Made by a program: the position numbers and the translations under genes
Assembly (NCBI GenBank): GCA_016788905.1
Contig: JAEURZ010000020.1
Location: 1 to 53,068 of the forward strand
Direction of reading: 5' to 3'
Length of the DNA: 53,068 bases
Origin: Elusimicrobiota bacterium
Lineage (GTDB): Bacteria > Elusimicrobiota > Elusimicrobia > FEN-1173
In this document: positions 43,148 through 52,230 of the stretch, in pieces
Position numbering within the stretch: the first letter of the stretch is position 1
Layout: each line of letters opens with the position of its first letter
Notes under the pieces: model-generated
Told to the model about the DNA's origin: nothing
Seen by the model: only the letters and a program-made list of their open reading frames with translations
The model's database searches: none

Positions 43148-46100
43148 TCAAGTTCGCTCATCCAGCGGGGGGAGGGCTTTCACAATTTTCATCGTTTCCA
43201 CGCTTACCGTCACAACCCGTTTCAAAAGGTTGAGTATATATTGCGGATCCTCGTGCTCCCTCGCCCAATCGTTGGGGTCGTTCACAATCCCGCTCTCCGG
43301 GTCCTGGCTCACCTGGTAGCGCTCCATCACCCATTCAATCGCGGACTTGCCGTTGACCACATACTCATAGGCTTCCAAGGGAATGCCGGTTATGGTGATA
43401 TGGCTGTTGAATTGAATAACCGTTTTGTCCTCACCACTGGCATTTTTGCCAAACCGCATTTTTTGAACCTCGTAGAGACGAGCCGAATCCAGCGCCAATT
43501 CTTTGTTGGCCACCTTCACCGGGTATGGCTCTATGTTCTCATACCCCAAATGCAATTCCGCCAACTTGCGTCCCGCTTTGCTGAAAGCCCAAAAGTCCTT
43601 CGCGAACGGAATCCGTGGTAAAGTTTTTGCCAAATCGGCTTTAAATCGTTTTTTGTACTCCGGGGAGTGCAGAAGGCCATAAACAAAGTAAAACACATCT
43701 TCTTTTTGAACCTTATTGTCCTCGTATTTCAAACGGAATTGCTTCAGGGCGAAGTCACTAACATTTATCGTCTTTTCCTCTTGTCCAAAATTCAATTCCC
43801 CCGACTTCTCTCTCTTGGTGTGGTAAAAATAGAGTGGGAAACATTGCGACTTCGAAATGATTTCAAGATCCGGGATGATGTCCACAATCAGCGCTGAGAA
43901 ATCTTTTGTTGCACCTACCCCCGTCACACAAATCGCGAAATTCCTTTTCTCAGCGTCCGGGAAAAACATCGGCATTTTACCAGGCCGATGAATGAGGTCG
44001 GAGGCGGAATAGATTTGTTGCTTAGTGAATGGCCTGTATGCAGCAGGGCGAACCGCCGAATTATTAAATTTAATGTGCACTCCCCGCTGACAGTCACCCA
44101 ACAATGAGGATGACCACTTAATTTTCTTCGAGTCGTTAGTTATTACGTCGAATATCTTTATCCGTGGATTATGTTTTTGACTTTTATTCAATACCTCCAC
44201 TTGCTGGTTATACACGTCAATCATATGTGAAATGTTTTTTGCGACACGGTTTTGTGAGTAATTATAATTCCACGCGTCCCGGTTTGTTTGAGTTCCCAGT
44301 GAATATGACACAAATATTGATTCCACATCTGAGCTTCCTTTGTCCACCTTAGATCCCAATGGAATAAACTTTTCAAACTTTTCATCTCGCTTGTTTATCC
44401 AATCGTGGTTTTTGTCTGGATCAATCTCTGCCCATCCAATATTTCTGATATCCCCAAATTGCTGAATGATTAACAATTTCTCTTCTCGTGATAAATAATC
44501 GCCGATGTCGTGATAAAAGATTTTACCAGGCGATTTGTGCTGTTTGTTTTTTATAAAGAGCGTTATTGCAATTTGCGCGCGGCTTCCAGAACCAAATATC
44601 TTTCCACCCTCTTTCCTTGAAAGCTCGCCAGATGTTCTTTGATTGCCTCGCAGGTTGAAGCAGTAGATGCGACTGAATTCGTCGTGTATGGTTTTTCTTA
44701 ACCCACTCATTGTTTTGGTATCAATAAACCCCGCATTACTAACAAAACAAATTATGCCCTTATCTTTTATTCGATCACTCGCCCATCTTATTGCTCGAAT
44801 ATATGAGTCATACAAGCTATTAATGTTTGCTGATTGCGCGTTGGCCGCGTAGGTATTGGCTATTCGCTGGTCCAACCCTGGATATTTGAGATTCTGGTTG
44901 TTATCGTTTTGGCTGGTTTGCCCTGCGGAATATGGCGGGTTCCCCACAATGACGCGAATGTCCCGGCGGTTTTGTTTGTCCGCCCGTTCGCTGTTCACCT
45001 GGAAATTGGGGTCTTCAAACGCCCCCTTCCCTTCCGACAGCTGGAACGTGTCGGTCAGTACAATCCCCTCAAACGGCTCGTATTCCGCCTTTGCCCGCCC
45101 ATGATAGGCTTCTTCAATGTTTATGGCCGCGATGTAATAAGCCAACAGAATAATTTCGTTGGCGTGCAACTCCTCCCGGTATTTCCGCACCAAATCCTTT
45201 TCGTTGATAAGCCCACTTTGCAAAAGCCGAACTATAAACGTCCCCGTCCCGGTAAACGGGTCAAGCACATGAACATCTTTGTCCGACAACCCCACCCCAA
45301 ATTCTCCGCGGAGCGCCGCGTCCGCGCTTTTCAAAATAAAATCGACCACTTCCACCGGTGTGTAAACAATTCCCAACCTTTCTGCCATTCGGGGGAACGC
45401 CGTTTTGAAAAACTTGTCATAAAGCTCAATGATGATCTTTTGCTTCCCCTCTACGTTGTCGATCCCCCGCACGCGTTCTTTCACACTTTCGTAAAACTTT
45501 TCCAATTTCTCTGTTTCTTTCTCTAGGCTTTGCCCCTCTAAAAGGTCCAGCATTTTCTGCATGGTCTTTGAAACCGGGTTCCGTTTCGTAAACTCATATC
45601 CCTCAAAAAGCGCGTCAAACACGGGCTTTGTGATGATGTGCTGGGACAACATTTCGATGGCGTCGTTTTCACTAATGCTCGGGTTTAGGGTTTTCCGCAA
45701 TCCATTTAAAAAGGTTTCAAACTTTTTCCGGTGGACAGAGTTCGCCGTTTCCACCAAGGCCTTAATGCGCGTGGTGTTCCGGTCCGCAATTTTGGCCACA
45801 TCCTGCGCCCAACTTTCCCAATACCGCCGGTTCCCGCACTTCACCACAATCTTTGCAAAGATGGCATCCCGCCATTCTTCCAGGTGGGGAAAGTTAAAAA
45901 CAGTCTGGACAGCACTACCCGACCCCTTTTCCCCTTCCTTATTTTCTCCCACCCCAATGATTTGTATTTGCCCCGGCCGCTGTTTGTTAATGTCAATCTG
46001 GTTGATCATCGCGTTAAAGCGGTCATCGTGCGCCCGCAACGCTTGCAACACCTGCCATACCACCTTGTATTTTTGATTGTTCGCCAAGGCCTCTTCTGGG

Positions 46101-47947
46101 CTCACATCCGCCGGTACACCAACCGGCAGGATGATGTACCCGTATTGCTTCCCTTCCACCTTACGCATCACCCGCCCCACGGACTGCACAACATCCACAA
46201 CGGAGTTCCTGGGGTTCAAAAACATCACCGCGTCCAACGCCGGAACGTTTACGCCTTCCGACAAACACCGCGCATTGCTCAAAATCCGGCAAACATTCCC
46301 ATTCTTTGTCGTGTCTTCTTTCAGCCATTGCAACCGCTTGTTTCGGATCAACGCGTTGTGCGTCCCATCCACGTGATCCACTTCGCACCTCAAATATTTC
46401 CCTTCCTCCGCCTCTTCAGAACCCGCCGCCCTCTCCCCCACGTAATTCCTCACAATCCCTTCAAAAAGCTCCGTTATCTTTTTCGACTCCTTAATCGACC
46501 GATTAAACGCCACCGCACGGCGCATCGGCGTTTGGTCCATCACCCCCGCCCCATCCCCGTCCACCGGAAGGATCTTCTTCTGTAACCCGTTATAACAGCC
46601 GACAATTTTAATCACATCATCCAAATTCAATTCTTTATTTCTGTCCGCAATCTGGCTCTGGAACGCCTTCGACACATGCTTTTCATCCACCGCCAACACC
46701 ATCACCTTGTAATCCGACAACAACCCTCGCCGCACCGCTTCCGAAAAGTCGAGCCGATACAGCTCTTCCCCATATACCGATGGATCATCCATGGAATAAA
46801 GGTCAATATCCGCATCTTTGGCTTTCCCTTTTGAGACGTCGTCATAAATTCGTGGCGTCGCCGTCATGTACAGCCGCTTTTTCGCCTTAATGAAATCCGG
46901 CTTGTGTACCAACACAAAAGCCGACGCCCCCGCCTTGTCGTATTCCGTTCGTTCTATCCCCGTCGTTCGATGGGCTTCGTCGCAAATCACCAAATCAAAA
47001 ACCGGTGTCCCAAACTCTTGTGACTCCTGAACCACCGCAATGGACTGGTAGGTGGAAAAAATAACCGTGACGTTTTTCTTCCGTATTTTCCGCAGGGCTT
47101 CGATCTGATGCCCCAACAGTTTCGGATTCGTGTGCGCCGGGAACGCAAGGTCGTGGGTGGAAATGTCCTCTTCCTCCCCCGATTGCCCCGCCTTGGGGTC
47201 GGAACATACCGCAAAGAAACTAAACTTAGCCTCCGCCTCAGCCGCCCATTCCGCCACGGACTGCGAAATAAGCGAGATCGAAGGGACCAAAAACAGCACG
47301 CACCCCCCGGCGGGCGCCATCGTTTCCGCAATCCGAAGTGAGGTAAAGGTTTTCCCGGTCCCGCAGGCCATGATCAGTTTCCCACGGTCGGCCGCTTTTA
47401 ACCCGGCAATCACCTTATCATGGGCTTCTTTTTGATGGGGTCGTAGATGTTTTTTGTCTTTGAATTTTATTTCCGTTGGCCGGTCCGGCCGCACCGCCGC
47501 CCAATCCACCGGGCTCTCGTCCAAATCCTGAACCCGCAACCGGCTTACCGGTATTTGCTGATTCTTGCACGCGTCCTCGGCGTGTTTGCTCCAATTATCC
47601 GTCGTAGAAATAATAAGCCGCTTTTTAAAAGGGTCCTTCCCCGACGCCGTGAAAAATGAGTCGATGTCCGCCTTTTGAAGGGTGTGTGCCGGATCAAAAA
47701 ATTTACACTGAATCGCCCAAACATCCCCACTCCCCCGCTCCTGGGCCACAATATCGATCCCAACATCCGGCTTATTCCCTCGCTCCGGCCACTCCCCCCA
47801 CAACCACACCGCAGAAAACAAATCCGAATAGACCGGATCCTTTTTCAAAAACCCCACCATTAATCGCTCAAACCGATCCCCCAGGTCCCGATTATTTCGG
47901 GCCTCTTCGCGAAATTGCTGGAGAATATCATTGATAGATTTGGTCAT
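43148..47947 (-). CDS. Type ISP single-chain restriction-modification enzyme
   Basis: A 1,599-residue protein of the LlaGI/LlaBIII class, which methylates one strand of its site, translocates on DNA and cuts when two enzymes converge. An Mrr-like nuclease lies at about 20-150 (catalytic D65, then Q80-C-K82). An SF2 translocase follows at about 170-620, with ACGTGKT at 194-200, DEAH at 323-326, TATPR and QSVGRVMR at 588-595. A helical coupler leads to a gamma-type N6-adenine methylase with DPFTGTGTF at 896-904 and NPPY at 1003-1006. The C-terminal target-recognition region spans about 1130-1599. The size fits the class (about 1,570). ATG 47947 overlaps the upstream stop as ATGA; an open extension of 23 residues upstream is not needed. 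The target-recognition part is visibly more A/T-rich than the rest. Confidence 0.9.
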   Translation of the reverse strand: MTKSINDILQQFREEARNNRDLGDRFERLMVGFLKKDPVYSDLFSAVWLWGEWPERGNKPDVGIDIVAQERGSGDVWAIQCKFFDPAHTLQKADIDSFFTASGKDPFKKRLIISTTDNWSKHAEDACKNQQIPVSRLRVQDLDESPVDWAAVRPDRPTEIKFKDKKHLRPHQKEAHDKVIAGLKAADRGKLIMACGTGKTFTSLRIAETMAPAGGCVLFLVPSISLISQSVAEWAAEAEAKFSFFAVCSDPKAGQSGEEEDISTHDLAFPAHTNPKLLGHQIEALRKIRKKNVTVIFSTYQSIAVVQESQEFGTPVFDLVICDEAHRTTGIERTEYDKAGASAFVLVHKPDFIKAKKRLYMTATPRIYDDVSKGKAKDADIDLYSMDDPSVYGEELYRLDFSEAVRRGLLSDYKVMVLAVDEKHVSKAFQSQIADRNKELNLDDVIKIVGCYNGLQKKILPVDGDGAGVMDQTPMRRAVAFNRSIKESKKITELFEGIVRNYVGERAAGSEEAEEGKYLRCEVDHVDGTHNALIRNKRLQWLKEDTTKNGNVCRILSNARCLSEGVNVPALDAVMFLNPRNSVVDVVQSVGRVMRKVEGKQYGYIILPVGVPADVSPEEALANNQKYKVVWQVLQALRAHDDRFNAMINQIDINKQRPGQIQIIGVGENKEGEKGSGSAVQTVFNFPHLEEWRDAIFAKIVVKCGNRRYWESWAQDVAKIADRNTTRIKALVETANSVHRKKFETFLNGLRKTLNPSISENDAIEMLSQHIITKPVFDALFEGYEFTKRNPVSKTMQKMLDLLEGQSLEKETEKLEKFYESVKERVRGIDNVEGKQKIIIELYDKFFKTAFPRMAERLGIVYTPVEVVDFILKSADAALRGEFGVGLSDKDVHVLDPFTGTGTFIVRLLQSGLINEKDLVRKYREELHANEIILLAYYIAAINIEEAYHGRAKAEYEPFEGIVLTDTFQLSEGKGAFEDPNFQVNSERADKQNRRDIRVIVGNPPYSAGQTSQNDNNQNLKYPGLDQRIANTYAANAQSANINSLYDSYIRAIRWASDRIKDKGIICFVSNAGFIDTKTMSGLRKTIHDEFSRIYCFNLRGNQRTSGELSRKEGGKIFGSGSRAQIAITLFIKNKQHKSPGKIFYHDIGDYLSREEKLLIIQQFGDIRNIGWAEIDPDKNHDWINKRDEKFEKFIPLGSKVDKGSSDVESIFVSYSLGTQTNRDAWNYNYSQNRVAKNISHMIDVYNQQVEVLNKSQKHNPRIKIFDVITNDSKKIKWSSSLLGDCQRGVHIKFNNSAVRPAAYRPFTKQQIYSASDLIHRPGKMPMFFPDAEKRNFAICVTGVGATKDFSALIVDIIPDLEIISKSQCFPLYFYHTKREKSGELNFGQEEKTINVSDFALKQFRLKYEDNKVQKEDVFYFVYGLLHSPEYKKRFKADLAKTLPRIPFAKDFWAFSKAGRKLAELHLGYENIEPYPVKVANKELALDSARLYEVQKMRFGKNASGEDKTVIQFNSHITITGIPLEAYEYVVNGKSAIEWVMERYQVSQDPESGIVNDPNDWAREHEDPQYILNLLKRVVTVSVETMKIVKALPPLDERT

Positions 47948-49575
47948 GAACAAGGTGGGGCAGACGAGGAAGGAATGGGATTCACCTGGTTGTTGATATA
48001 CGCACGATCCCAACATTGATTTATTGCGTTATATACCACGCTCATCTTTTTTTCAAATTCATCTTTGGTAATTTCCTTAGCAACTCTTTCGGCCCAAACC
48101 AACTTCCCGAGGCCTAGGTTCTTCCACCTATCAGGATAATATTCCTCCAATGCCTTAACAGGAAGCACATATATCTGTTTGTTCTTGTCCAGCCTCGGAT
48201 GCTCTGACCGAAAATTATTTAGGCGCCTCTTTTCAGTATCACCGTAAGGTTCGTCGATAAGAATTGTAAGTTTGTCCCGATAAATGGGAGTGTCAAGGGG
48301 TTTGAAAACTAGATTAATGGCGTCCATGCTTTGATGTGCCCGTTCGTCATTGCCATAGGCAGCGACAACTTGGATCGATGGTTTATCCCGATAAAAGCGT
48401 GAGATGAGGTTCTCAAGAAATAATTTGTCGCTTGGGCCTTCTACAATCAAGAAATTAGCTGGCAACAGCAAATCAGCAGGGCTGCCCCCCAACAATTGAA
48501 AAATCACGTCCTGCTTGGATTGCCCGGCAACCGGTATTATCTCGGTCTTCCCGCTACATTTCTTCACACGAAAAACGCTTTGCTTCTCATGTTCGTCTAC
48601 CATTAATACGGATGAGTGGGTGTTGATGAATACCTGATCGGAGGCTTGCGATAAATCGAATAAGGCTTTTTTAAGGTGTCGTTGTGCCCCTGGATGGAGG
48701 TGTAGTTCGGCTTCATCGATGAAGAATATGAAAGCCTTTCCTAAAGCATCATTTCGCCGATGATCTGCATGCGCCTTAATTATTGCCAGCATAAGGGCGC
48801 GTTGCATCCCGTCGCCCTTGTCTTCTGCGGCAGTCGGGACTCCATCGTTTAATCGAGTTGTGAAGTTTTCGAACAAATCCTCAATCGATGGCTCCCCAAC
48901 CTCAAATTGAACGTCCGAGCAGTCTGGGAATTGCTGTTGAAGATGGCATTTCACATCATCAGCCAATGCCGCCAGTTTTTTGCGAATGCCTGACTTCTCA
49001 GATTGAAAGACAGCTTCAAAGGAAGCTTTGAACTTTTTGTATTCCTCATCACCCTCAAGAATGCCGGTGAGGACTCCTCCAAGGATTTGCCCGATGGGGG
49101 TTTTGGAGGAGTAGCCCGAAACGTCTTTGAGATGTTTTGTGGCTTCGATAAATTCAAAACGCGGGATGCAATTGTTGAATGCCGGGTCAGTTCCCGTTGG
49201 TTGCTTTTTCCATTCATTCGTTTTTGGGTGGAATACGTAGCGGGCCTTGGGATCCCCGGTTGTTCGCCGAACACGCATGATGTCAGATGTTTCAACAATA
49301 GCTCGGAGCTTGGTCTGATTCTCGGCGTTACTTATCTGTTTGATTCCATCCTGAACACCAGAGAAAGTTAGTTCTACAACGATTTCACCGTTTGGAGAGA
49401 ATGTAGAGCGAATTTCATTTAGTTCTCCCTTGCCGCCATAAAACCATTCCAACGCCTTGAAAACATTGGTTTTGCCGTGGTTATTTTGTCCAACCAAAAC
49501 ATTAAAAGCCATAGGTTGGAAATCGACTTTCTCTATTGACCTGAAATTCTCAATGTGAATGTGGCTAATTCTCAT
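47944..49575 (-). CDS. OLD-like ATPase with TOPRIM nuclease domain
   Basis: A 543-residue ABC/SMC-type ATPase fused to a TOPRIM domain, the layout of OLD-family nucleases (P2 OLD, GajA of Gabija). Walker A is GQNNHGKT (29-36), a signature-like segment lies at about 252-262, Walker B is FFIDEAE (284-290) and the H-loop is NTHSS (318-322). The TOPRIM Glu is in LIVEGPSDK (376-384) and the acidic pair in LTILIDE (436-442). The C-terminal 100 residues are helical. It is translationally coupled on both sides (ATGA). The partner usual for Gabija, a UvrD-like GajB, is absent; a Pif1-like helicase is encoded two genes on. Sensing or cutting of phage DNA is a reasonable inference. Confidence 0.85.
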   Translation of the reverse strand: MRISHIHIENFRSIEKVDFQPMAFNVLVGQNNHGKTNVFKALEWFYGGKGELNEIRSTFSPNGEIVVELTFSGVQDGIKQISNAENQTKLRAIVETSDIMRVRRTTGDPKARYVFHPKTNEWKKQPTGTDPAFNNCIPRFEFIEATKHLKDVSGYSSKTPIGQILGGVLTGILEGDEEYKKFKASFEAVFQSEKSGIRKKLAALADDVKCHLQQQFPDCSDVQFEVGEPSIEDLFENFTTRLNDGVPTAAEDKGDGMQRALMLAIIKAHADHRRNDALGKAFIFFIDEAELHLHPGAQRHLKKALFDLSQASDQVFINTHSSVLMVDEHEKQSVFRVKKCSGKTEIIPVAGQSKQDVIFQLLGGSPADLLLPANFLIVEGPSDKLFLENLISRFYRDKPSIQVVAAYGNDERAHQSMDAINLVFKPLDTPIYRDKLTILIDEPYGDTEKRRLNNFRSEHPRLDKNKQIYVLPVKALEEYYPDRWKNLGLGKLVWAERVAKEITKDEFEKKMSVVYNAINQCWDRAYINNQVNPIPSSSAPPCS

Positions 49576-50852
49576 TCGTCTTCATCGCCTAATTCAGGTT
49601 CATGGGTTAACGCAGACAATTCAAGCCCCTCAATTTCCTGCAACGTCTTCCCCGCGATCCCCTGCAAATCGCCATACATGCCGACAGTCCCCTGCATAAC
49701 CCGTTCGATCTGCTCTTCGCGTTTGGCCCATTGTTTGGTGATTACTTTTTTTTCCACGTCCAGGTCGGTCTTCATGGACGTAAACGCCTCAACGATGCCC
49801 TCCACCCGTTGCCGGAATCGCGGCCCCGTAAGGTATTGATAGATTATCTGGGTTTTGGTTTGTTGTCCGTCGGAAACTTGGCGGGCGGTGTTGACCTCGA
49901 TTAGGATTTGGCGAAGCATGGCCGCCACGGGCAAAGCCACTCTTGGATGGGCAATCCAGACGCCCTCCACCTGATCAAAACTTTCCACCCCCTTCGGCAG
50001 GGCTTGGGAGATGAGGAGCGCTGCTTCGGCCTTGGCCGCCCGCTGATCCTCCCGAAGTTTCGGGAGCCAACCATCGGACCAATTCTTTGTCCTCTTTGAT
50101 TCCCACAAAATCGTTCCACACGCCTGCCCCGTCGGGCCAACAACTTTGTGAATGATGTCCCCGCCGAATTCACCTTTCGGCACCGCGTCAACGGTATCCC
50201 GAGGGAACTTGCTTCGAATCAACGCTTCAAGCTCCAACTCCAGAACTTCACCCTGAAGCTGTTGCGATCCTTGCTCGGCCCGTCGCTGGGCTTCTTCCAA
50301 CTGTTTCTTCATTGAAGCGATGGTCTGCTCCTTCTCCATCAGGCGGAGATTGAGGGACTCTTCGGTCTCTTTGCGGGCCTGTTCGCGCACGGAGGCCAAT
50401 CCCGCTTGAACTTTTTTTTCGACATTCAAATCCATCTCGCGCTTGGCGTCGTCAAGCTCGCGTTGCTTGCGCAACAAATCCGCCTGGGCCTTTTGAGCCT
50501 CAGCCAACTTGGCATCCCTCGTTTTCAAGACCTCTTGAAGGTCGTTTATTTCTTTGGCCTTCTGATCCAAATCCATCGCCAAAGTGAGACGGGCCTTGGC
50601 GGACTCCTCCGCCACGATCTTCGCCCGTTCGGTCTTGACCTTTGCCGCGACCTGTTCGTCCAAAGACGCCTTGGCCTTTGTGATGGCATTTTCTCGTTCC
50701 CGAAGCTCGGTCTCCCGCTTCGCGGTAGCAGAATCTTTTTCGGCTAAACGTTTCTCATAATCGAGGCGAATGGTCTCCACCAGCGGAGCGGCCAAAGACT
50801 CCGTCAGTTTGATTTCTTGCTTGCACTTTGGACATTCAATGGTCGGGTCCAT
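49572..50852 (-). CDS. DUF2130 coiled-coil protein with PD-(D/E)XK-like nuclease domain
   Basis: A 426-residue protein. CPKC near the N-terminus is half of a possible zinc ribbon. Residues about 25-205 are a long charged coiled coil. About 210-330 is the DUF2130 core: LELEALIRSKFPRDTVDAVPKGEFGGDIIH, then GTILWESKRTKNWSDGWLPKLREDQ, which supplies an Asp and E-S-K in the order of PD-(D/E)XK nucleases. A second coiled coil closes the protein. I placed the start at ATG 50852, eight bases after AGGAG; the GTG nine bases earlier abuts that site. It is the first gene of the operon and its stop overlaps the ATPase start. The biochemical role of DUF2130 is not established. Confidence 0.82.
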   Translation of the reverse strand: MDPTIECPKCKQEIKLTESLAAPLVETIRLDYEKRLAEKDSATAKRETELRERENAITKAKASLDEQVAAKVKTERAKIVAEESAKARLTLAMDLDQKAKEINDLQEVLKTRDAKLAEAQKAQADLLRKQRELDDAKREMDLNVEKKVQAGLASVREQARKETEESLNLRLMEKEQTIASMKKQLEEAQRRAEQGSQQLQGEVLELELEALIRSKFPRDTVDAVPKGEFGGDIIHKVVGPTGQACGTILWESKRTKNWSDGWLPKLREDQRAAKAEAALLISQALPKGVESFDQVEGVWIAHPRVALPVAAMLRQILIEVNTARQVSDGQQTKTQIIYQYLTGPRFRQRVEGIVEAFTSMKTDLDVEKKVITKQWAKREEQIERVMQGTVGMYGDLQGIAGKTLQEIEGLELSALTHEPELGDEDE

Positions 50853-50935
50853 TCCACCCACTCCTGTTGGCGTTAATGGCTCATGGTTTCGTATGGTCGA
50901 TGATCCTGGATGATAACAAATTGGGCTCTATAATT

Positions 50936-50963
50936 ATTTTAGGCCGATAGCTGTTTCTGTAAA
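50936..50963 (-). promoter_or_regulatory. Promoter of the four-gene defence operon
   Basis: On the minus strand TTTACA (50963-50958, five of six), a 16-base spacer and TAAAAT (50941-50936, five of six). The predicted start is about 75-80 bases before the DUF2130 ATG. I found no other promoter of this quality between here and the end of the Pif1-like gene. Confidence 0.65.
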
Positions 50964-50983
50964 CAATTAAAGGTAAATTGTTT
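50961..50983. promoter_or_regulatory. Operator-like palindrome at the defence promoter
   Basis: AAACAATT (50961-50968) and AATTGTTT (50976-50983) form a perfect eight-base inverted repeat with a seven-base centre. It overlaps the upstream edge of the -35 box, where a bound dimer could control access. No regulator gene is recognisable next to it. Confidence 0.5.
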
Positions 50984-51003
50984 TAGATGTAGGTTTGCTA
51001 GTT

Positions 51004-51052
51004 AAACCCGGCGGGCCCATCCGCCACGTTCCTCGTGTCTGCCCGGGCTAGC
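51004..51052. repeat. Palindromic element A
   Basis: CGGGC (51012-51016) and GCCCG (51041-51045) flank ACG-TTCCT-CGT. The core CCACGTTCCTCGTGTC (51024-51039) differs at one base from the core of the element at 52342-52381. It lies about 170 bases upstream of the DUF2130 start. Confidence 0.55.
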
Positions 51053-51393
51053 CGACCTTCAAAAAACGTGGAATGGAATTTTTGCGCGCGAAGAATGAAA
51101 AGAAGCTGAAAGGGGGAAGCTGGAAAACCGAAGGTGCAGGAGGAAGACCGAAACGGCGGTAGGATATTGGGAAGATATGTTTTCCTGTCAGGCTAGAGGA
51201 GCGAACGGCCGTGGTTCAGTCGCCGGAGGGAACAAATTAATTGAGACAGCGGGGTGGAGAACATGAGAGAGGATTCGCCGGGGGGCAGATTTCGGCGGGG
51301 GTGTTTGGTTTCGTTCCGAAGAAGCGAGTTGTTGTCAGAAAAAGTGCCATCACAGCAAAGATGAAGTTAACTCGAACCCTGTAAGCCACCAGA

Positions 51394-52230
51394 CTAGTAG
51401 ACACGGGCATACCCCTTATCCAATAACTCTTGATTTAGCATCACCCCTTCACGGTAAATGTCGTCTTTGTCCATTGTTTCGTCCAGCGAATAGAAGATGT
51501 GGCCAAGGAAGCGGCCGTTGATGTCCACCTTGGTGGTGCGGAGCATCACGAAGGGGAGGCGAGACAGTTGGGTTCGGACGTATTCGGCGGCTTCGCGGCC
51601 CTCCTCCGTGGTGATCTCCGGGCAGTCGATTCCCGCCAGGCGGATCCGCTCCTTCTTTTTGATCTCGAAGCCGCAATCCACATCGAGGACCAAAGTATCA
51701 CCATCAACGACGTCCAATACTATCGCCTTGAAAACGTATGTGGCACCGGCGGGGCGGGGGAGTTGTTTCGCCTTTTTCCCCTTCTTTCCCTCCCCATATC
51801 TGTCACCCTGAACTGCCCTCAGTAACTGGTCCCGCGTCCAATCGTTTTTCTCCGCCTGGACCGTGTAGTATTCCCGCTCTTTGGGATCTTTGATCGTTAG
51901 TAGGACCCTGTAGTGCGCCCAGGCAAGGACTTCTGTCTCTGGGACGGTCTTGTATGTCTCGTGGAACTGAACACACCGATAGAGGGTGGTCATATCGGTT
52001 TTGATGTCCTTGGCCAGCTGTTGCATGACCGACCTTGCATAGCCCGCATTTTCCGTCAGTTGTTCCTGCGCGATCCTTCCCCCCATTTCCCAATAGGTTC
52101 GAAGAGCCTCCTTCGCAATAGCTCGTCTCGCTCTGGTTTTCCCTGTTTCCCAGAGGGTGCGAAGGTCATTGATGAGGCGCTCATAGGCGTTGGCGTCAAT
52201 GGATTTACCGACGACTAGGACGTTTTTCAT
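51394..52230 (-). CDS. DUF1016_N (YhcG-type) fused to staphylococcal nuclease domain
   Basis: A 278-residue protein. Residues about 12-145 match the N-terminal part of DUF1016/YhcG proteins: the YWEMGGRIAQEQ segment, YARSVMQQLAKDI and the YRVLLTIKDPKEREYYTVQAEKNDWTRDQL helix region. That part usually precedes a PD-(D/E)XK nuclease. Here that nuclease is replaced, after a Lys-rich linker (148-158), by a complete SNase domain. D178 of DGDT, R197, D202 and E205 of IRLAGIDCPE, and R240 of DINGRFLG match the five catalytic positions of staphylococcal nuclease. There is no signal peptide, so it should act inside the cell. It stands alone between two related non-coding blocks. Confidence 0.87.
   Translation of the reverse strand: MKNVLVVGKSIDANAYERLINDLRTLWETGKTRARRAIAKEALRTYWEMGGRIAQEQLTENAGYARSVMQQLAKDIKTDMTTLYRCVQFHETYKTVPETEVLAWAHYRVLLTIKDPKEREYYTVQAEKNDWTRDQLLRAVQGDRYGEGKKGKKAKQLPRPAGATYVFKAIVLDVVDGDTLVLDVDCGFEIKKKERIRLAGIDCPEITTEEGREAAEYVRTQLSRLPFVMLRTTKVDINGRFLGHIFYSLDETMDKDDIYREGVMLNQELLDKGYARVY

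Larger units (their letters stand above)
50853..51393. other. Non-coding region between accessory genes (block A)
   Basis: 541 bp with no supportable gene. The left part is A/T-rich and holds the defence-operon promoter and palindrome. From about 51001 it changes to G/A-rich sequence sharing four short collinear blocks with the region beyond 52231: a palindrome core at 51024-51039, GCGCGCG at 51084, GGAGCGAAC at 51198 and GTGGTTCAGTCGC at 51211. Confidence 0.5.

Noticed and set aside
43148-48016. Starting the Type ISP gene at 48016
   Set aside because: The first 23 residues lie entirely within the coding end of the upstream gene and add nothing conserved. The ATG at 47947 forms the same ATGA overlap as the other joints of the operon.
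47944-49575. Calling the OLD-like gene a Gabija GajA
   Set aside because: The ATPase-TOPRIM layout fits, but the required UvrD-like GajB is missing and the neighbour is a Pif1-like helicase with different motifs.
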